The translations under genes and the position numbers were made by a program. Positions 31,779-40,864 of a DNA stretch of 64,000 bases are shown one piece after another. The first letter of the stretch is position 1; every line of letters begins with the position of its first letter. Origin of the DNA: Flavobacteriaceae bacterium UBA4166 (lineage in GTDB: Bacteria; Bacteroidota; Bacteroidia; Flavobacteriales; Flavobacteriaceae); assembly GCA_002379985.1 (NCBI GenBank), contig DFVG01000030.1:188129-252128 (forward strand), in the 5' to 3' direction. Below the pieces are notes generated by a model. The model did no database searches. It was given only the letters and a program-made list of their open reading frames with translations, and was not told the DNA's origin.

Positions 31779-34361
31779 TTATTTTTGGGGATTAGTTTCG
31801 TTTTCTAAAGTCGAGTCACTATTTAGGTAGTCGTTAAGATTTTTGTGTATTTGAACAATTTTATAGTTGGCCGAAGCAATCTGAAAATGCTCGTCCTTGA
31901 TTTTAAAGTCTTTATTTTCTGCGAAGCCCTCGGCTACGTTTCGAGCGCCTCCCTTGGTGTTGAGCCCATGCAGCACTACGAAAATTGTTTCGGGAGTGTA
32001 GTAGTCTACAGAAACGCTCATGTTGTAATAATTATATTGTGCCACTGCCTCTTTCAGCTTTGTTGCCAAAGCTTCTGCCTTTTCTCGATCTGCAGCAGCA
32101 AATGGATAAATAGTCTTCCATTTTACGGCTTCCTCATCCGTAACAAAGGCGCTATTTTCTAACGTAGGTAAAACAGTCGCGTAAATCTCTTGTGCTTCCT
32201 TTCCTGCTTCCGAATTAGGGTAGGTCAAGGCTACGTAGTTAAGCCCTTTTTTGTAGGCATCGAAGCCTTGCTGTCTAGCCATGGCGGTAACTTTCAGCAA
32301 TTCAAACTTAGGCACAATAGCATCTCCGTTGTAGCGCGTAATATAGTCATCACTTTGGTCAATCACCTTTTGGTACTGTTGCGCTTCAAATTCTTTGTAG
32401 AGCTCAGTGTAACGGTATTCCGGACTTGATTCGTCGGTGGACAATAACGTCTCGGGATTTAATAATATTTCCGCGTAGCGCGAATCAGGGTGATTGGTAA
32501 TGATGTCATTCTTGTATTTGGTTGCTAGCGATTCATTCTCCATTTCCACATAGATCTTATAAAGATTATATTTTGATGGCAACACCAAACGTTCTTCCGG
32601 ATTATAGCTGAGTAAGGTTTCTAGTCGGTCTGCGGCCAACTGGTTTTCCTTGAATTTTACTTGATAGATGGATCCCAATTGATAATAAGCAAAATCTCGG
32701 TCTTTGGTAAGACTGTCGATCACTTTCTGATCGGTAGGGATTTGATCGATATAGAATTGTGGATCGAATAATTCTTGCTGACTCGCAATTTCAGCTTCTT
32801 CGGCCTCCACAACATCGCCTTTCACATCTGCTGCTTTACTACTTAGACGCCACCAATCCTCATTTTCTCTAGCCCCCCAGCGTGTTTTGAACTCCTGTTT
32901 GCCATAGGCAATAGTGGTAGAGCTGTAGAAGTAAAATTTTCCTCCAGACGGACCTGAACTCTTCGATTTCTGGAAGAACTCCTTATTGGCGATCTCTTCT
33001 TCCTTTTTTACTTGTGCCAACGAATCTTCAATTGCTTTAGCACGTAGTTTGTTAGTATAGTCGGTAAAATAAGCCCGCTGTTCGGCCTCACTCATCGCAG
33101 CAAACTTCAAAATAGAATCATTTAATGTGGCAATATCTTCGTATTTAATCACATCGTCCAAATTCTCTCGCTTCTTAGTAACCCGACGCCAACGACGGGT
33201 GTTTTCCTCTAAAAAGGTTAAAGTACTATCGTAGTAAGCTCCGGCGGTTTTGTATTCGGCTACATCAAAATTAATTTCTGCCAAGGTACTGTAGTTCACA
33301 GACTGCAAGGTGCGGTCTTCATTGAACTTCTGAATGGATTTATTGTAGAAGATCTTTGCAGAATCAATATCCGCCGTATTGCGGTAATAGTCACCCATCT
33401 GATTGTAAATACGATCTAAATACGGACGATTTTCTCTATTCTCTTCCAATTCTCGCAACAACTCTAAAAACGCAACTTGATCACCCGAATCATAATCGAA
33501 GTTCCTGGCCTTTTCAATATAGGCGTTGATCATATAGATACGGGGCGACTTTCGATTCAGTTCAATGACCTCATCAAAAGCGATATTAGCACTGTCTTTA
33601 AACCCTAAGCGATTGTACAGCTGTCCTTTGATAAAGGCATACCGCCCTTTCAACTCGTTGTTTTTAACCGTTTCTGAAGCAACTTTCATATAGGGTAACG
33701 CAGCTTCCAGGGTGTCTAAGTTAATATATGCCTGCGCAACAATGGCGTTCACGTCTGCAAAGTCATCCTCCTCCATTTCAATAGCGCCATCTTCAACTTC
33801 TTCCAACGCCTCCAGCAAGTCTTCTAAAGCTACTTCTTCATTATTCAGCCGAATATTCGATTTGGCCTTCCACACTTTGGCTTGGGTAATATTATTGCTG
33901 GTAGGATAGCGGTTCAGAATAAAATTAAACGCATCTAGCGCCGGCACAAAACGTTTTTCGTAATAGCGTGCCTTTCCTAGCATCATATAGGCTTCGTCAA
34001 TCTGCGGATTGTGCTCTTTTCCGTTCACGTAAATACTATGCTTTTGAATGGCCTTCGCCGCTTTTTCTTCGGCACGCTCAAAATTGGGGTCGTTGGGTTG
34101 ATTTCCGGGCTTCCCGCGTCTTAGAATTTCTTCTTGTTTGAAACGTTCGATAGGAAGAATTTCCCAATAATCATCGCGATAGGACAATGCGCGTTGCTCC
34201 ATCCCATCATCTAACGCATTTTGCCCATTATATAATGCATTGTATTCTGCGGTAACGGCATGGTAGTTTCTGGTAAGAAATGTGCTTCGTTTTCTAGAGC
34301 AACCCACGAAGACCAATGCGACAAATAGTAGAATTGTAAAATTGTATAAGCCTTTCAACAT
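31779..34361 (-). CDS. sprE: SprE/PorW-like TPR lipoprotein of gliding and type IX secretion
   Basis: 860 aa with a lipoprotein signal (V-F-V-G-C) and many TPR-like repeats through the first ~400 residues and again near the C-terminus. Length, lipobox, N-terminus (Y-H-A-V-T-A-E-Y-N-A-L-Y-N-G) and a K/E-rich middle fit F. johnsoniae SprE and P. gingivalis PorW, which are needed for T9SS function and connect to the PorK/N ring. The secreted subtilase at 15.8 kb is a likely client of this system. Start ATG at 34359-34361. Only a weak minus-strand promoter match (34429-34436) lies upstream. Confidence 0.85.
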   Translation of the reverse strand: MLKGLYNFTILLFVALVFVGCSRKRSTFLTRNYHAVTAEYNALYNGQNALDDGMEQRALSYRDDYWEILPIERFKQEEILRRGKPGNQPNDPNFERAEEKAAKAIQKHSIYVNGKEHNPQIDEAYMMLGKARYYEKRFVPALDAFNFILNRYPTSNNITQAKVWKAKSNIRLNNEEVALEDLLEALEEVEDGAIEMEEDDFADVNAIVAQAYINLDTLEAALPYMKVASETVKNNELKGRYAFIKGQLYNRLGFKDSANIAFDEVIELNRKSPRIYMINAYIEKARNFDYDSGDQVAFLELLRELEENRENRPYLDRIYNQMGDYYRNTADIDSAKIFYNKSIQKFNEDRTLQSVNYSTLAEINFDVAEYKTAGAYYDSTLTFLEENTRRWRRVTKKRENLDDVIKYEDIATLNDSILKFAAMSEAEQRAYFTDYTNKLRAKAIEDSLAQVKKEEEIANKEFFQKSKSSGPSGGKFYFYSSTTIAYGKQEFKTRWGARENEDWWRLSSKAADVKGDVVEAEEAEIASQQELFDPQFYIDQIPTDQKVIDSLTKDRDFAYYQLGSIYQVKFKENQLAADRLETLLSYNPEERLVLPSKYNLYKIYVEMENESLATKYKNDIITNHPDSRYAEILLNPETLLSTDESSPEYRYTELYKEFEAQQYQKVIDQSDDYITRYNGDAIVPKFELLKVTAMARQQGFDAYKKGLNYVALTYPNSEAGKEAQEIYATVLPTLENSAFVTDEEAVKWKTIYPFAAADREKAEALATKLKEAVAQYNYYNMSVSVDYYTPETIFVVLHGLNTKGGARNVAEGFAENKDFKIKDEHFQIASANYKIVQIHKNLNDYLNSDSTLENETNPQK

Positions 34362-34557
34362 GTAATATTTGTATGATATTGTAACTTAAAAGCTTCTTGT
34401 TTAGTATGTGAACCCATGTGAGGGAGTGTAAAAATACGGTTCTTTTTGAGATAGGGAAGCGTTCGCCCGTGAATTTTAAGGCAATATGCCAATAGCTTCC
34501 GTATAAATTTTTGAAAATTTTAGCGTCAGGATCATTCCCTAACGGTTTTTCCTTCCT

Positions 34558-34565
34558 TATTTTTG
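34558..34565 (+). promoter_or_regulatory. -7 element (TATTTTTG) for the ferredoxin reductase gene
   Basis: A perfect TAnnTTTG 14 nt before the ATG at 34580, which supports that start over the upstream in-frame codon at 34511. No well-spaced TTG is visible. Confidence 0.5.
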
Positions 34566-34579
34566 CGGAAACTAGCTTA

Positions 34580-35629
34580 ATGAACCGTTTTTATACTCTT
34601 ACGCTTTCCGAAGTTACCAAGGAAACTCCCAATGCTGTTTGCTTATCTTTTGATATCCCTAACGAATTGCGAGATACCTTTCAATTTACAGCCGGACAAT
34701 ACCTTACTATCAGACATCTTACGGCCGAAGGGACCGAGCTGCGGCGTGCCTATTCCATTTGTTCAACCCCAAAAAGCGGTCAATTACGCGTGGGGGTAAA
34801 AAAAGTAACTGATGGCGCGTTTTCCATTTTTGCAAACACCAAATTGAAAGCAGGAGATACGCTTGAGGTCATGCCCCCTGAGGGAACTTTTACGTTTGAA
34901 GATCCTCATGCTACGAAGAACATTGCTGCCTTTGCAGCAGGAAGTGGTATTACCCCTATTCTTTCCATTATCACTGCTGCGCTAGAAGGTTCTGAGGCGC
35001 CCCATGTGTTATTGGTCTACGGAAATCAAACCTTTCAGGAAACGATGTTCTTAGACGACCTCAATGCTTTGAAAGAGCGTTTTCCTAAGCGGTTCCACGT
35101 GCATTATGTGCTCAGTCGAATGCAAGACGATGATGCACTCTTCGGAAGGATTGATCGCTCTCGTGTCAATTATTTTCTGAAGAACAAATATGAAGACATC
35201 GAATTTGATACGTATTATATCTGTGGTCCCGAACCTATGATCGATGAAGTTTCTTCGACTTTAAAAGAACATGGAGTGAACGAGAAGTTTATTCGTTTTG
35301 AGCTGTTTACCACTTCCGAAGAAGGCGCGTTAACCGAAACCCACGAAGGATACACTCAAGTCACTGTGACCTTAGATGACGATACGGAAACCTTTCAAAT
35401 GGCTCAGGACAATTCGGTTTTACAAGCTGCCCTTGACGCGGGAATGGACCCGCCCTACAGTTGTCAAGGGGGTATTTGCAGTACCTGTATTGCGCGTATT
35501 ACGGAAGGAAAAGTAGAAATGCGCAAAAACCAAATCCTTACAGATGACGAGTTGGCCGAGGGGTATATATTGACCTGTCAATCACACCCTACCACACCAA
35601 CGATCACGATCGACTACGACGATATATAG
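34580..35629 (+). CDS. Flavin/2Fe-2S ferredoxin-NADP reductase (PaaE-like)
   Basis: 349 aa. Order: an FAD domain (R-R-A-Y-S-I-C-S), an NAD(P) domain (A-G-S-G-I-T-P-I-L-S) and a C-terminal plant-type [2Fe-2S] domain with ligands C295, C300, C303 and C333. The architecture is that of PaaE, the reductase of phenylacetyl-CoA epoxidase, and of related oxygenase reductases. No paaABCD genes are nearby, so its electron acceptor is unknown. I chose ATG 34580 because the longer frame crosses the promoter element. It converges with the GT9 gene, 12 bp apart. Confidence 0.88.
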   Translation: MNRFYTLTLSEVTKETPNAVCLSFDIPNELRDTFQFTAGQYLTIRHLTAEGTELRRAYSICSTPKSGQLRVGVKKVTDGAFSIFANTKLKAGDTLEVMPPEGTFTFEDPHATKNIAAFAAGSGITPILSIITAALEGSEAPHVLLVYGNQTFQETMFLDDLNALKERFPKRFHVHYVLSRMQDDDALFGRIDRSRVNYFLKNKYEDIEFDTYYICGPEPMIDEVSSTLKEHGVNEKFIRFELFTTSEEGALTETHEGYTQVTVTLDDDTETFQMAQDNSVLQAALDAGMDPPYSCQGGICSTCIARITEGKVEMRKNQILTDDELAEGYILTCQSHPTTPTITIDYDDI

Positions 35630-35641
35630 CGGTTGCGGATC

Positions 35642-36676
35642 TTACGCGAGTTCCTTAATTTTTTTGATAACTAATTCCACAGGGATGCTTTCCATCACCT
35701 TTTCATAGCCTTTTGGAACCTTGTTCCCGTACACCGATGTTGGGATCAAAGGGTATTTGTCCCGATTCGAAACCAGCTGATGTTCATTGGGTTGTTGAAA
35801 CGGTCGAAAGCCTAAATACGGATGTGTAACGCCCCATAAGGTTAATGTGGGAACCCCATACAGGGCTGCCAAGTGGCCGTTCCCGCTGTCCATCGCTACC
35901 ATGAGGTCTAAGTTTGATATCAGTTTCAATTCTTCGGAAAAAGCCAACATCCCGGCAACATTGGTGACATTGGGATATCGCTTGGCCCAAGCCGATAAGT
36001 GGGCTCCTTCCTTGGCGCCTCCTCCAAATAAAAAGACTTGATATTGTCGTGCTTCTGAAATAGAGGCGATGACCGCTTCCATCCGTTCTAAAGGATACAT
36101 TTTCCCTTGGTGAGCGGCGAAAGGAGCAATTCCGATACATTTTTTGGTGTGTTGTCCAATCATTTGATGAAGCGCTGGTGTCAACGCTTTTTTCTTCGGA
36201 AAGACATGATCTTCCAAGGAAATAGGTAATCCTAGTTGCTGAAACACTGCTGCATAGCGCTGCTGCATAGATTTTAGGGGCTGAATGGGTTTGCCATTTG
36301 CCGTTAACAGCCTTCGCTTTTCAGACCGTCCTTTGTCCAAACGAGCCGTAGTAATTCCCTGAATTCCCAAAGCCGAAGTGATCACATTAGAGCGCAAGAC
36401 ATTGTGAAGATCGGCTACGGCATCAATGCCCAATGACTTTGCTTCAGAGGCTAAGCTTAAAAGTCCGGTAATCCCTTTGTGTTTTCCATACACATCGGCT
36501 TCGAGAAAAACACTATTGGGAACTTCATCAAAGAGGGGTGCTACAAATTTTTTTGAAACAACGGTGAGTGTTAGCTCTGGATACGTGGCTGCCACGGTTC
36601 GCAACACGGGAATGGTCATGGCCACATCGCCCAAAGCCGATAACCGAATGCACAGGACATTTTTGGGAGTTGCCAT
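35642..36676 (-). CDS. Glycosyltransferase family 9 (heptosyltransferase-like)
   Basis: 344 aa. The N-terminus N-V-L-C-I-R-L-S-A-L-G-D-V-A-M-T and C-terminal D-S-G-N-G-H-L-A-A-L-Y-G-V-P-T are hallmarks of GT9 ADP-heptose:LPS transferases. In flavobacteria the donor may be another sugar. It probably adds a residue to the LPS core on the cytoplasmic face. It begins 20 bp after the DUF4254 stop; the pair is a recurring flavobacterial arrangement. Confidence 0.88.
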   Translation of the reverse strand: MATPKNVLCIRLSALGDVAMTIPVLRTVAATYPELTLTVVSKKFVAPLFDEVPNSVFLEADVYGKHKGITGLLSLASEAKSLGIDAVADLHNVLRSNVITSALGIQGITTARLDKGRSEKRRLLTANGKPIQPLKSMQQRYAAVFQQLGLPISLEDHVFPKKKALTPALHQMIGQHTKKCIGIAPFAAHQGKMYPLERMEAVIASISEARQYQVFLFGGGAKEGAHLSAWAKRYPNVTNVAGMLAFSEELKLISNLDLMVAMDSGNGHLAALYGVPTLTLWGVTHPYLGFRPFQQPNEHQLVSNRDKYPLIPTSVYGNKVPKGYEKVMESIPVELVIKKIKELA

Positions 36677-36696
36677 GATGAGTTTGTTTTCAGCAA

Positions 36697-37305
36697 TTAC
36701 TTGGTATTGCGAAGTACGGGATTGAGTTCATCGTCATTGTACATCTTCATCTGTTTGTAGACTTTCATATACTTTCTACCATGGGCGATATCATCTAGCA
36801 ATTGATTGATCGCAGTGCTCAAGTCTACTCGCTGCTCTAACAGCACGTCCAATTTAGCCTTGCAAGCCATTTGATGTTCTTGAGAGGCATCTGTACGTGT
36901 AGCCTCTTCATTCATGTGATAAATTTTAAGAGCCAAAATAGACAAACGGTCGATCCCCCAGGCCGGACTTTCAGTATTGATGGTAGCATTTTCTTCAACC
37001 GTCACATTGTCAAATTTCTGCAGAAAATAACTGTCAATATATTCTACGGTATCGGTGCGATCTTGATTGGAAGCATCAATTTTTCGCTTTAGAACCAAGG
37101 CATCCTCCGGATTGATATTTGGATCGCGAATAATGTCCTCATAATGCCATTGCACGGTATCGATCCAGCATTTTCGATACAACAAATGTTCAATCAACGC
37201 ATCGTCTTTATCATAAGGGTTTTGAAACGGCTGATTGACATCGTCTTTTACGTGATAGGTGTTGATTACTTCTTGAAATATAGTATTGGCTTTATCGCTG
37301 AACAT
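36697..37305 (-). CDS. DUF4254 protein
   Basis: 202 aa, soluble, mostly helical, with no signal peptide. It matches DUF4254, which often accompanies GT9 glycosyltransferases in Bacteroidota. Motifs include N-P-Y-D-K-D-D-A-L-I-E-H-L-L-Y-R-K-C-W-I-D and E-D-I-I-R-D-P-N. Its function is not known; a role as a partner of the heptosyltransferase is inferred from repeated adjacency. A TACCTTTG element lies 43 nt upstream. Confidence 0.85.
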   Translation of the reverse strand: MFSDKANTIFQEVINTYHVKDDVNQPFQNPYDKDDALIEHLLYRKCWIDTVQWHYEDIIRDPNINPEDALVLKRKIDASNQDRTDTVEYIDSYFLQKFDNVTVEENATINTESPAWGIDRLSILALKIYHMNEEATRTDASQEHQMACKAKLDVLLEQRVDLSTAINQLLDDIAHGRKYMKVYKQMKMYNDDELNPVLRNTK

Positions 37306-37348
37306 AGGGTCTCATTTTTCGGAATAACGAACAGAAAATATTTTGTTG

Positions 37349-37356
37349 CAAAGGTA
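37349..37356 (-). promoter_or_regulatory. -7 element (TACCTTTG) for DUF4254-GT9
   Basis: A perfect TAnnTTTG on the minus strand, 43 nt upstream of the ATG at 37305; no properly spaced TTG. The 96-bp gap it lies in also holds one TTCCGAAG word (37387-37394). Confidence 0.45.
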
Positions 37357-37401
37357 TTATATTTTAGCAAGAAACCCTTTGTATGCTTCCGAAGAAACCT
37401 C

Positions 37402-38325
37402 CTAAAAGAAAAATAGGAGGAGCGGCAACAAGAGCAATACTACGAGCAGGAGCTCCTGAAACCATCGTTCTTCAATACGTTCAATGTAGGAGGTAATGCC
37501 TATCGCCACAGGAGGTGCTAACAATAGAATTTCTACTCCTGTACGTTGCCCCGCCAGCACAATAGCCCCTAATGCGACTATTGACCAATGGTGTATGATT
37601 TGATAATTAGGAAGTTCCTTTTTTGGAACCTTGGCCATTCGTATGGTTCGATAACTCACGGCCCAGATCAATAGAAGTAAGAGCACCCCGGCAGGCAACA
37701 CCCAGGATATTTGGTTATAAACCCCAAAAGAGCGATCTACAGAAGGCGTCCAGTAAGCAAACCATGGGAGGGAATCAAAGAACAGGAACTGTACTGCGGT
37801 GGCAATAACAACAACAGCCGCTAAGCCAACCAATGGCATTAACAACATTCTGTAGTGTACCTGCGGACGTTTTAACATGGCTATATATAACACCAAGAAA
37901 AAGAGAAGTGCCCAAAAATAAAAAAACGAAGCTATGGTGATCCAAATGGCGGCATCTACTATTTTTTTTCGGGTGCGATGAGGCGATTGAAGGCTCAAAA
38001 TTCTACGCATGGCGAGAAGCAAAAATAATTGCGTCCAAAGCATGGAATCATATCGCATGAGTTCCGGAAACGACAGCGTGAAAATAGAAAATATAAGTAC
38101 CGCAAAGGTATTGCTCTTCGTCAAGGTGTTCTTCCGCAGCATAAAGTCGAATAAGAAGACAATAAACGCTAGCACCATCCACTGCAGGAACACATATCCC
38201 AGCTGCGTTAGGGATACTTCCGGCCGAATAACCACCCACTGATACGTTCCTAACACCCCTACGATTAGGACAATAAGCACCAAATAGTTGATCGGTCTAG
38301 AATTTCCAAAAAAGCTTGTAAGCAT
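37402..38325 (-). CDS. DUF6427 multi-spanning membrane protein
   Basis: 307 aa with about nine predicted membrane helices; the first segment (F-F-G-N-S-R-P-I-N-Y) and the length fit DUF6427. It shows no transporter or enzyme motif that I recognise. It often sits near purD and DUF6341 in flavobacteria. The start is 39 bp from the divergent DUF6341 gene. Function unknown. Confidence 0.8.
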   Translation of the reverse strand: MLTSFFGNSRPINYLVLIVLIVGVLGTYQWVVIRPEVSLTQLGYVFLQWMVLAFIVFLFDFMLRKNTLTKSNTFAVLIFSIFTLSFPELMRYDSMLWTQLFLLLAMRRILSLQSPHRTRKKIVDAAIWITIASFFYFWALLFFLVLYIAMLKRPQVHYRMLLMPLVGLAAVVVIATAVQFLFFDSLPWFAYWTPSVDRSFGVYNQISWVLPAGVLLLLLIWAVSYRTIRMAKVPKKELPNYQIIHHWSIVALGAIVLAGQRTGVEILLLAPPVAIGITSYIERIEERWFQELLLVVLLLLPLLLFFF

Positions 38326-38346
38326 GGGGGTTTATTTCTATTTTTG
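38316..38346 (+). promoter_or_regulatory. Promoter for the DUF6341 gene
   Basis: TTG (38316-38318), a 20-nt spacer and TATTTTTG (38339-38346) match the consensus exactly. The predicted leader is ~13 nt to the ATG at 38365. It overlaps the first codons of the divergent DUF6427 gene. Confidence 0.75.
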
Positions 38347-38364
38347 CTCCATAAATATACTGAT

Positions 38365-38601
38365 ATGGAATGGAAAGATGTTTTTTACGCGATTGAAGAT
38401 CTCTTTGTTAATGTGCTTTTTGTGCCTTATGATGCGTTACGTTCGTTAGAACTAGATAGCTGGTGGGCAGCGAACATCATGTCTTGGCTTTTTATGGCTA
38501 TCGGTTTTATCGCATTTCTGTATTGGATGAAGGAGTTGAAAACCTTCAATGACAATAACGAAGAAGATCGTTCGCAAACGTCCCACTCTTACTTAGGATA
38601 A
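38365..38601 (+). CDS. DUF6341 small membrane protein
   Basis: 78 aa. One central membrane helix follows a conserved amphipathic part (F-V-P-Y-D-A-L-R-S-L-E-L-D-S-W-W-A-A-N). The C-terminus ends T-S-H-S-Y-L-G. I recognise it as DUF6341, sometimes mislabelled as uracil phosphoribosyltransferase, with which it shares no motif. The ATG at 38365 is favoured over a TTG at 38344, which lies inside the promoter. Function unknown. Confidence 0.85.
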   Translation: MEWKDVFYAIEDLFVNVLFVPYDALRSLELDSWWAANIMSWLFMAIGFIAFLYWMKELKTFNDNNEEDRSQTSHSYLG

Positions 38602-38611
38602 TTTCACACCA

Positions 38612-39883
38612 TCATAGATCGAACCCGATGTCGGTACGATAATACATCCTGTCAAAATGTAGTTGTTCTATATTCTGGTAGGATTTTTTTAGTGCGCTTC
38701 TGAAATCAGCCGCCAAAGAGGTTACTGCCAATACACGGCCACCATTTGTGACCACATTATCTGCTTCTTTACGCGTCCCCGCATGAAACACAATGCTGTC
38801 TTGTACTTTTTCTAGTCCCTTGATCTCCTTCCCCTTTTCATAGGCCTCCGGATATCCTCCGGAAACCAACATCACGGTTGTAGCCGCGCGATTATCGATG
38901 GTCATTTCACATGTTGCAAGGGTTTGTTGGTATGCCGCTTCCAATAAGGTGACCAAATCTGTTTTGATTCGAGGTAACACCACTTCCGTTTCGGGATCTC
39001 CCATTCGCACGTTGTATTCTATCACATAGGGTTCGTCATTTACTTTGATCAACCCTATAAAAATAAAGCCTCGATAATCAATATCTTCTTCTCGTAAGCC
39101 GGCAACCGTTGGCTGTACGATTCGGTCTTCAATTTTCTGAAGAAAGGTTGGATCGGCAAACGGCACCGGGCTCACTGCACCCATGCCTCCGGTATTCAAG
39201 CCTTTGTCACCTTCACCAATGCGTTTGTAGTCTTTGGCCGTGGGGAGAATTTTGTAATTCTTTCCATCTGTAAGTACAAAAACGCTTAATTCAATCCCAT
39301 CTAAAAATTCTTCAATTACTACTTTTTCACTGGCGGCTCCAAACTTGCTATGGGACAACATATTTTCGAGCTCTTTTTTGGCGGTTGCTAAATCGTCAAG
39401 AATCAATACTCCTTTCCCTGCTGCCAGCCCATCGGCCTTTAATACATAGGGCGGCTCCAACGTTTCCAAGAATTCTTTTCCTGCGGCTAACGATTCTTTG
39501 GTAAAGCTGGCATACGATGCGGTTGGAATGTTGTGCTGTGACATAAATTCCTTTGCGCGCTCTTTGCTGCCTTCCAGTAGGGCACCTCTTTTGGAAGGTC
39601 CTATCAACATTACTTCTTTAAGCGCTTCATCTTCTCTAAAAAAATCGCTTATTCCCTGTACCAAAGGATCTTCCGGTCCAACGACTACCATCTCAATATT
39701 TTGTTCCAGCACAATAGCTTTTACCGCCTTGAAATCGGTGACATCAATCGGAATATTGGTAGCAATGTCAACCGTTCCGGCATTCCCTGGAGCCACAAAC
39801 AGTTTTTGGCAACGTTCGCTCTTGGAAATTGAATGTGCAAAGGCGTGTTCTCTCCCGCCGGATCCTAAGATTAGAATATTCAT
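38612..39883 (-). CDS. purD: Phosphoribosylamine-glycine ligase
   Basis: 423 aa. N-terminal G-S-G-G-R-E-H-A-F-A and ATP-grasp motifs (V-L-K-A-D-G-L-A-A-G-K-G-V, N-V-R-M-G-D-P-E-T-E) are intact. It catalyses step two of IMP synthesis, joining glycine to phosphoribosylamine. The N-terminus is fixed by M-N-I-L-I-L-G-S-G-G-R-E-H. It is monocistronic in the window, with a promoter at 39903-39934 and no purine riboswitch visible in the very short leader. Confidence 0.97.
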   Translation of the reverse strand: MNILILGSGGREHAFAHSISKSERCQKLFVAPGNAGTVDIATNIPIDVTDFKAVKAIVLEQNIEMVVVGPEDPLVQGISDFFREDEALKEVMLIGPSKRGALLEGSKERAKEFMSQHNIPTASYASFTKESLAAGKEFLETLEPPYVLKADGLAAGKGVLILDDLATAKKELENMLSHSKFGAASEKVVIEEFLDGIELSVFVLTDGKNYKILPTAKDYKRIGEGDKGLNTGGMGAVSPVPFADPTFLQKIEDRIVQPTVAGLREEDIDYRGFIFIGLIKVNDEPYVIEYNVRMGDPETEVVLPRIKTDLVTLLEAAYQQTLATCEMTIDNRAATTVMLVSGGYPEAYEKGKEIKGLEKVQDSIVFHAGTRKEADNVVTNGGRVLAVTSLAADFRSALKKSYQNIEQLHFDRMYYRTDIGFDL

Positions 39884-39902
39884 AAGAAATGGTTTTTCCT
39901 TT

Positions 39903-39934
39903 CAAAAATACAGTCTTTTCTACCCAAAAAGCAA
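39903..39934 (-). promoter_or_regulatory. Promoter for purD
   Basis: On the minus strand TTG (39932-39934), a 21-nt spacer and TATTTTTG (39903-39910). The predicted leader is only ~13 nt, too short for a riboswitch. It lies back to back with the divergent promoter at 39949-39981. Confidence 0.7.
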
Positions 39935-39948
39935 TAATTAGGCTCCAA

Positions 39949-39981
39949 TTGTTTTCGGGGAAAAGGGATTTCTTATTTTTG
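39949..39981 (+). promoter_or_regulatory. Promoter for the methyltransferase-CapK pair
   Basis: TTG (39949-39951), a 22-nt spacer and TATTTTTG (39974-39981). Transcription should begin near 39987, only a few bases before the GTG start at 39995. Confidence 0.65.
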
Positions 39982-39994
39982 AAAAAACCTAGTG

Positions 39995-40864
39995 GTGAAG
40001 CATCAGCGGAAAACCCAATTATTTCAGTTCTTAGACCTATTACCGCATCGGTGGGGGTTTGCGCTGTATCATAAATTACAGCAGCTGGCCGACAAGAAAA
40101 CCCTTCCGCAGAAAATCAAACCCGCCGAAAGAACCTTTCAAACTGCTCGGGATCTGTGTGAGACGCATCAGGTACCACTAGAGGGGGGCACGCTTATAGA
40201 AATCGGTTCTGGATGGTTGCCCATCTTGCCTTATTTTTTTCTTACGGAAGGAAAAGTAGGCGAGGTTCATAGTTATGATTTAAACGAGCATTATCAAAAA
40301 AAAGCAGTGGCAGCCCTTAATGACTTCTTTAGCACACGCTTTCCCAACCAATTTCCGAAAGTATATTCAACCCGTTACCCACTCGCGTCGGGTCTCGTGT
40401 ATCATCCAAAGACCAACTTAGTAGATGCTGTACTACCCGAAGCTTCCCTAGTGTTTTCGCGGTTTGTGTTAGAACACGTAAGACCGGAGGATATCCAAGC
40501 CATGCACCAGAAGTTTGCAAAAGAATTACCGTCCGGCAGCCATCTCCTCCATTTCATTTCTCCAAGCGACCATCGAGCGCATAGTGACCCAACGCTTTCT
40601 TTGCAGGATTTCTTACAATACAGCGAAGCGGAATGGAACCGAATTCAAACTAAATTTGATTACCACAATAGATTGCGTTTGCCACAATATCTAAGCATTT
40701 TTGAAGCTTGCGGACTCGAAATAGTATTTGTTTCACATGATAATCCGGAACCCGGTTCCAAACGCCACCAACAATTTAGCGCGTTGGATATTCATCCCGA
40801 TTTTCAGCATTTTACAGAAAAAGAGCTCACCGCCGGAAGTATCGTCGTTTTATTGAAAACCTAA
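39995..40864 (+). CDS. Class I SAM-dependent methyltransferase-like protein
   Basis: 289 aa. A glycine-rich motif G-T-L-I-E-I-G-S-G-W-L-P and downstream acidic strand V-H-S-Y-D-L-N fit SAM-binding motifs I and II; F-V-L-E-H-V resembles motif IV. No ATG lies near the start; tandem GTG codons at 39992 and 39995 are the only options and I prefer 39995. Its stop (TAA) shares an A with the ATG of the CapK-like gene (TAATG), so the two are coupled. It stands opposite the polysaccharide genes and may modify a polymer residue or precursor. Substrate unknown. Confidence 0.7.
   Translation: MKHQRKTQLFQFLDLLPHRWGFALYHKLQQLADKKTLPQKIKPAERTFQTARDLCETHQVPLEGGTLIEIGSGWLPILPYFFLTEGKVGEVHSYDLNEHYQKKAVAALNDFFSTRFPNQFPKVYSTRYPLASGLVYHPKTNLVDAVLPEASLVFSRFVLEHVRPEDIQAMHQKFAKELPSGSHLLHFISPSDHRAHSDPTLSLQDFLQYSEAEWNRIQTKFDYHNRLRLPQYLSIFEACGLEIVFVSHDNPEPGSKRHQQFSALDIHPDFQHFTEKELTAGSIVVLLKT

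Noticed and set aside
34429..34436. Minus-strand TATTTTTA as a promoter for sprE
   Set aside because: One mismatch at the key G and no spaced TTG; too weak to list as a feature.
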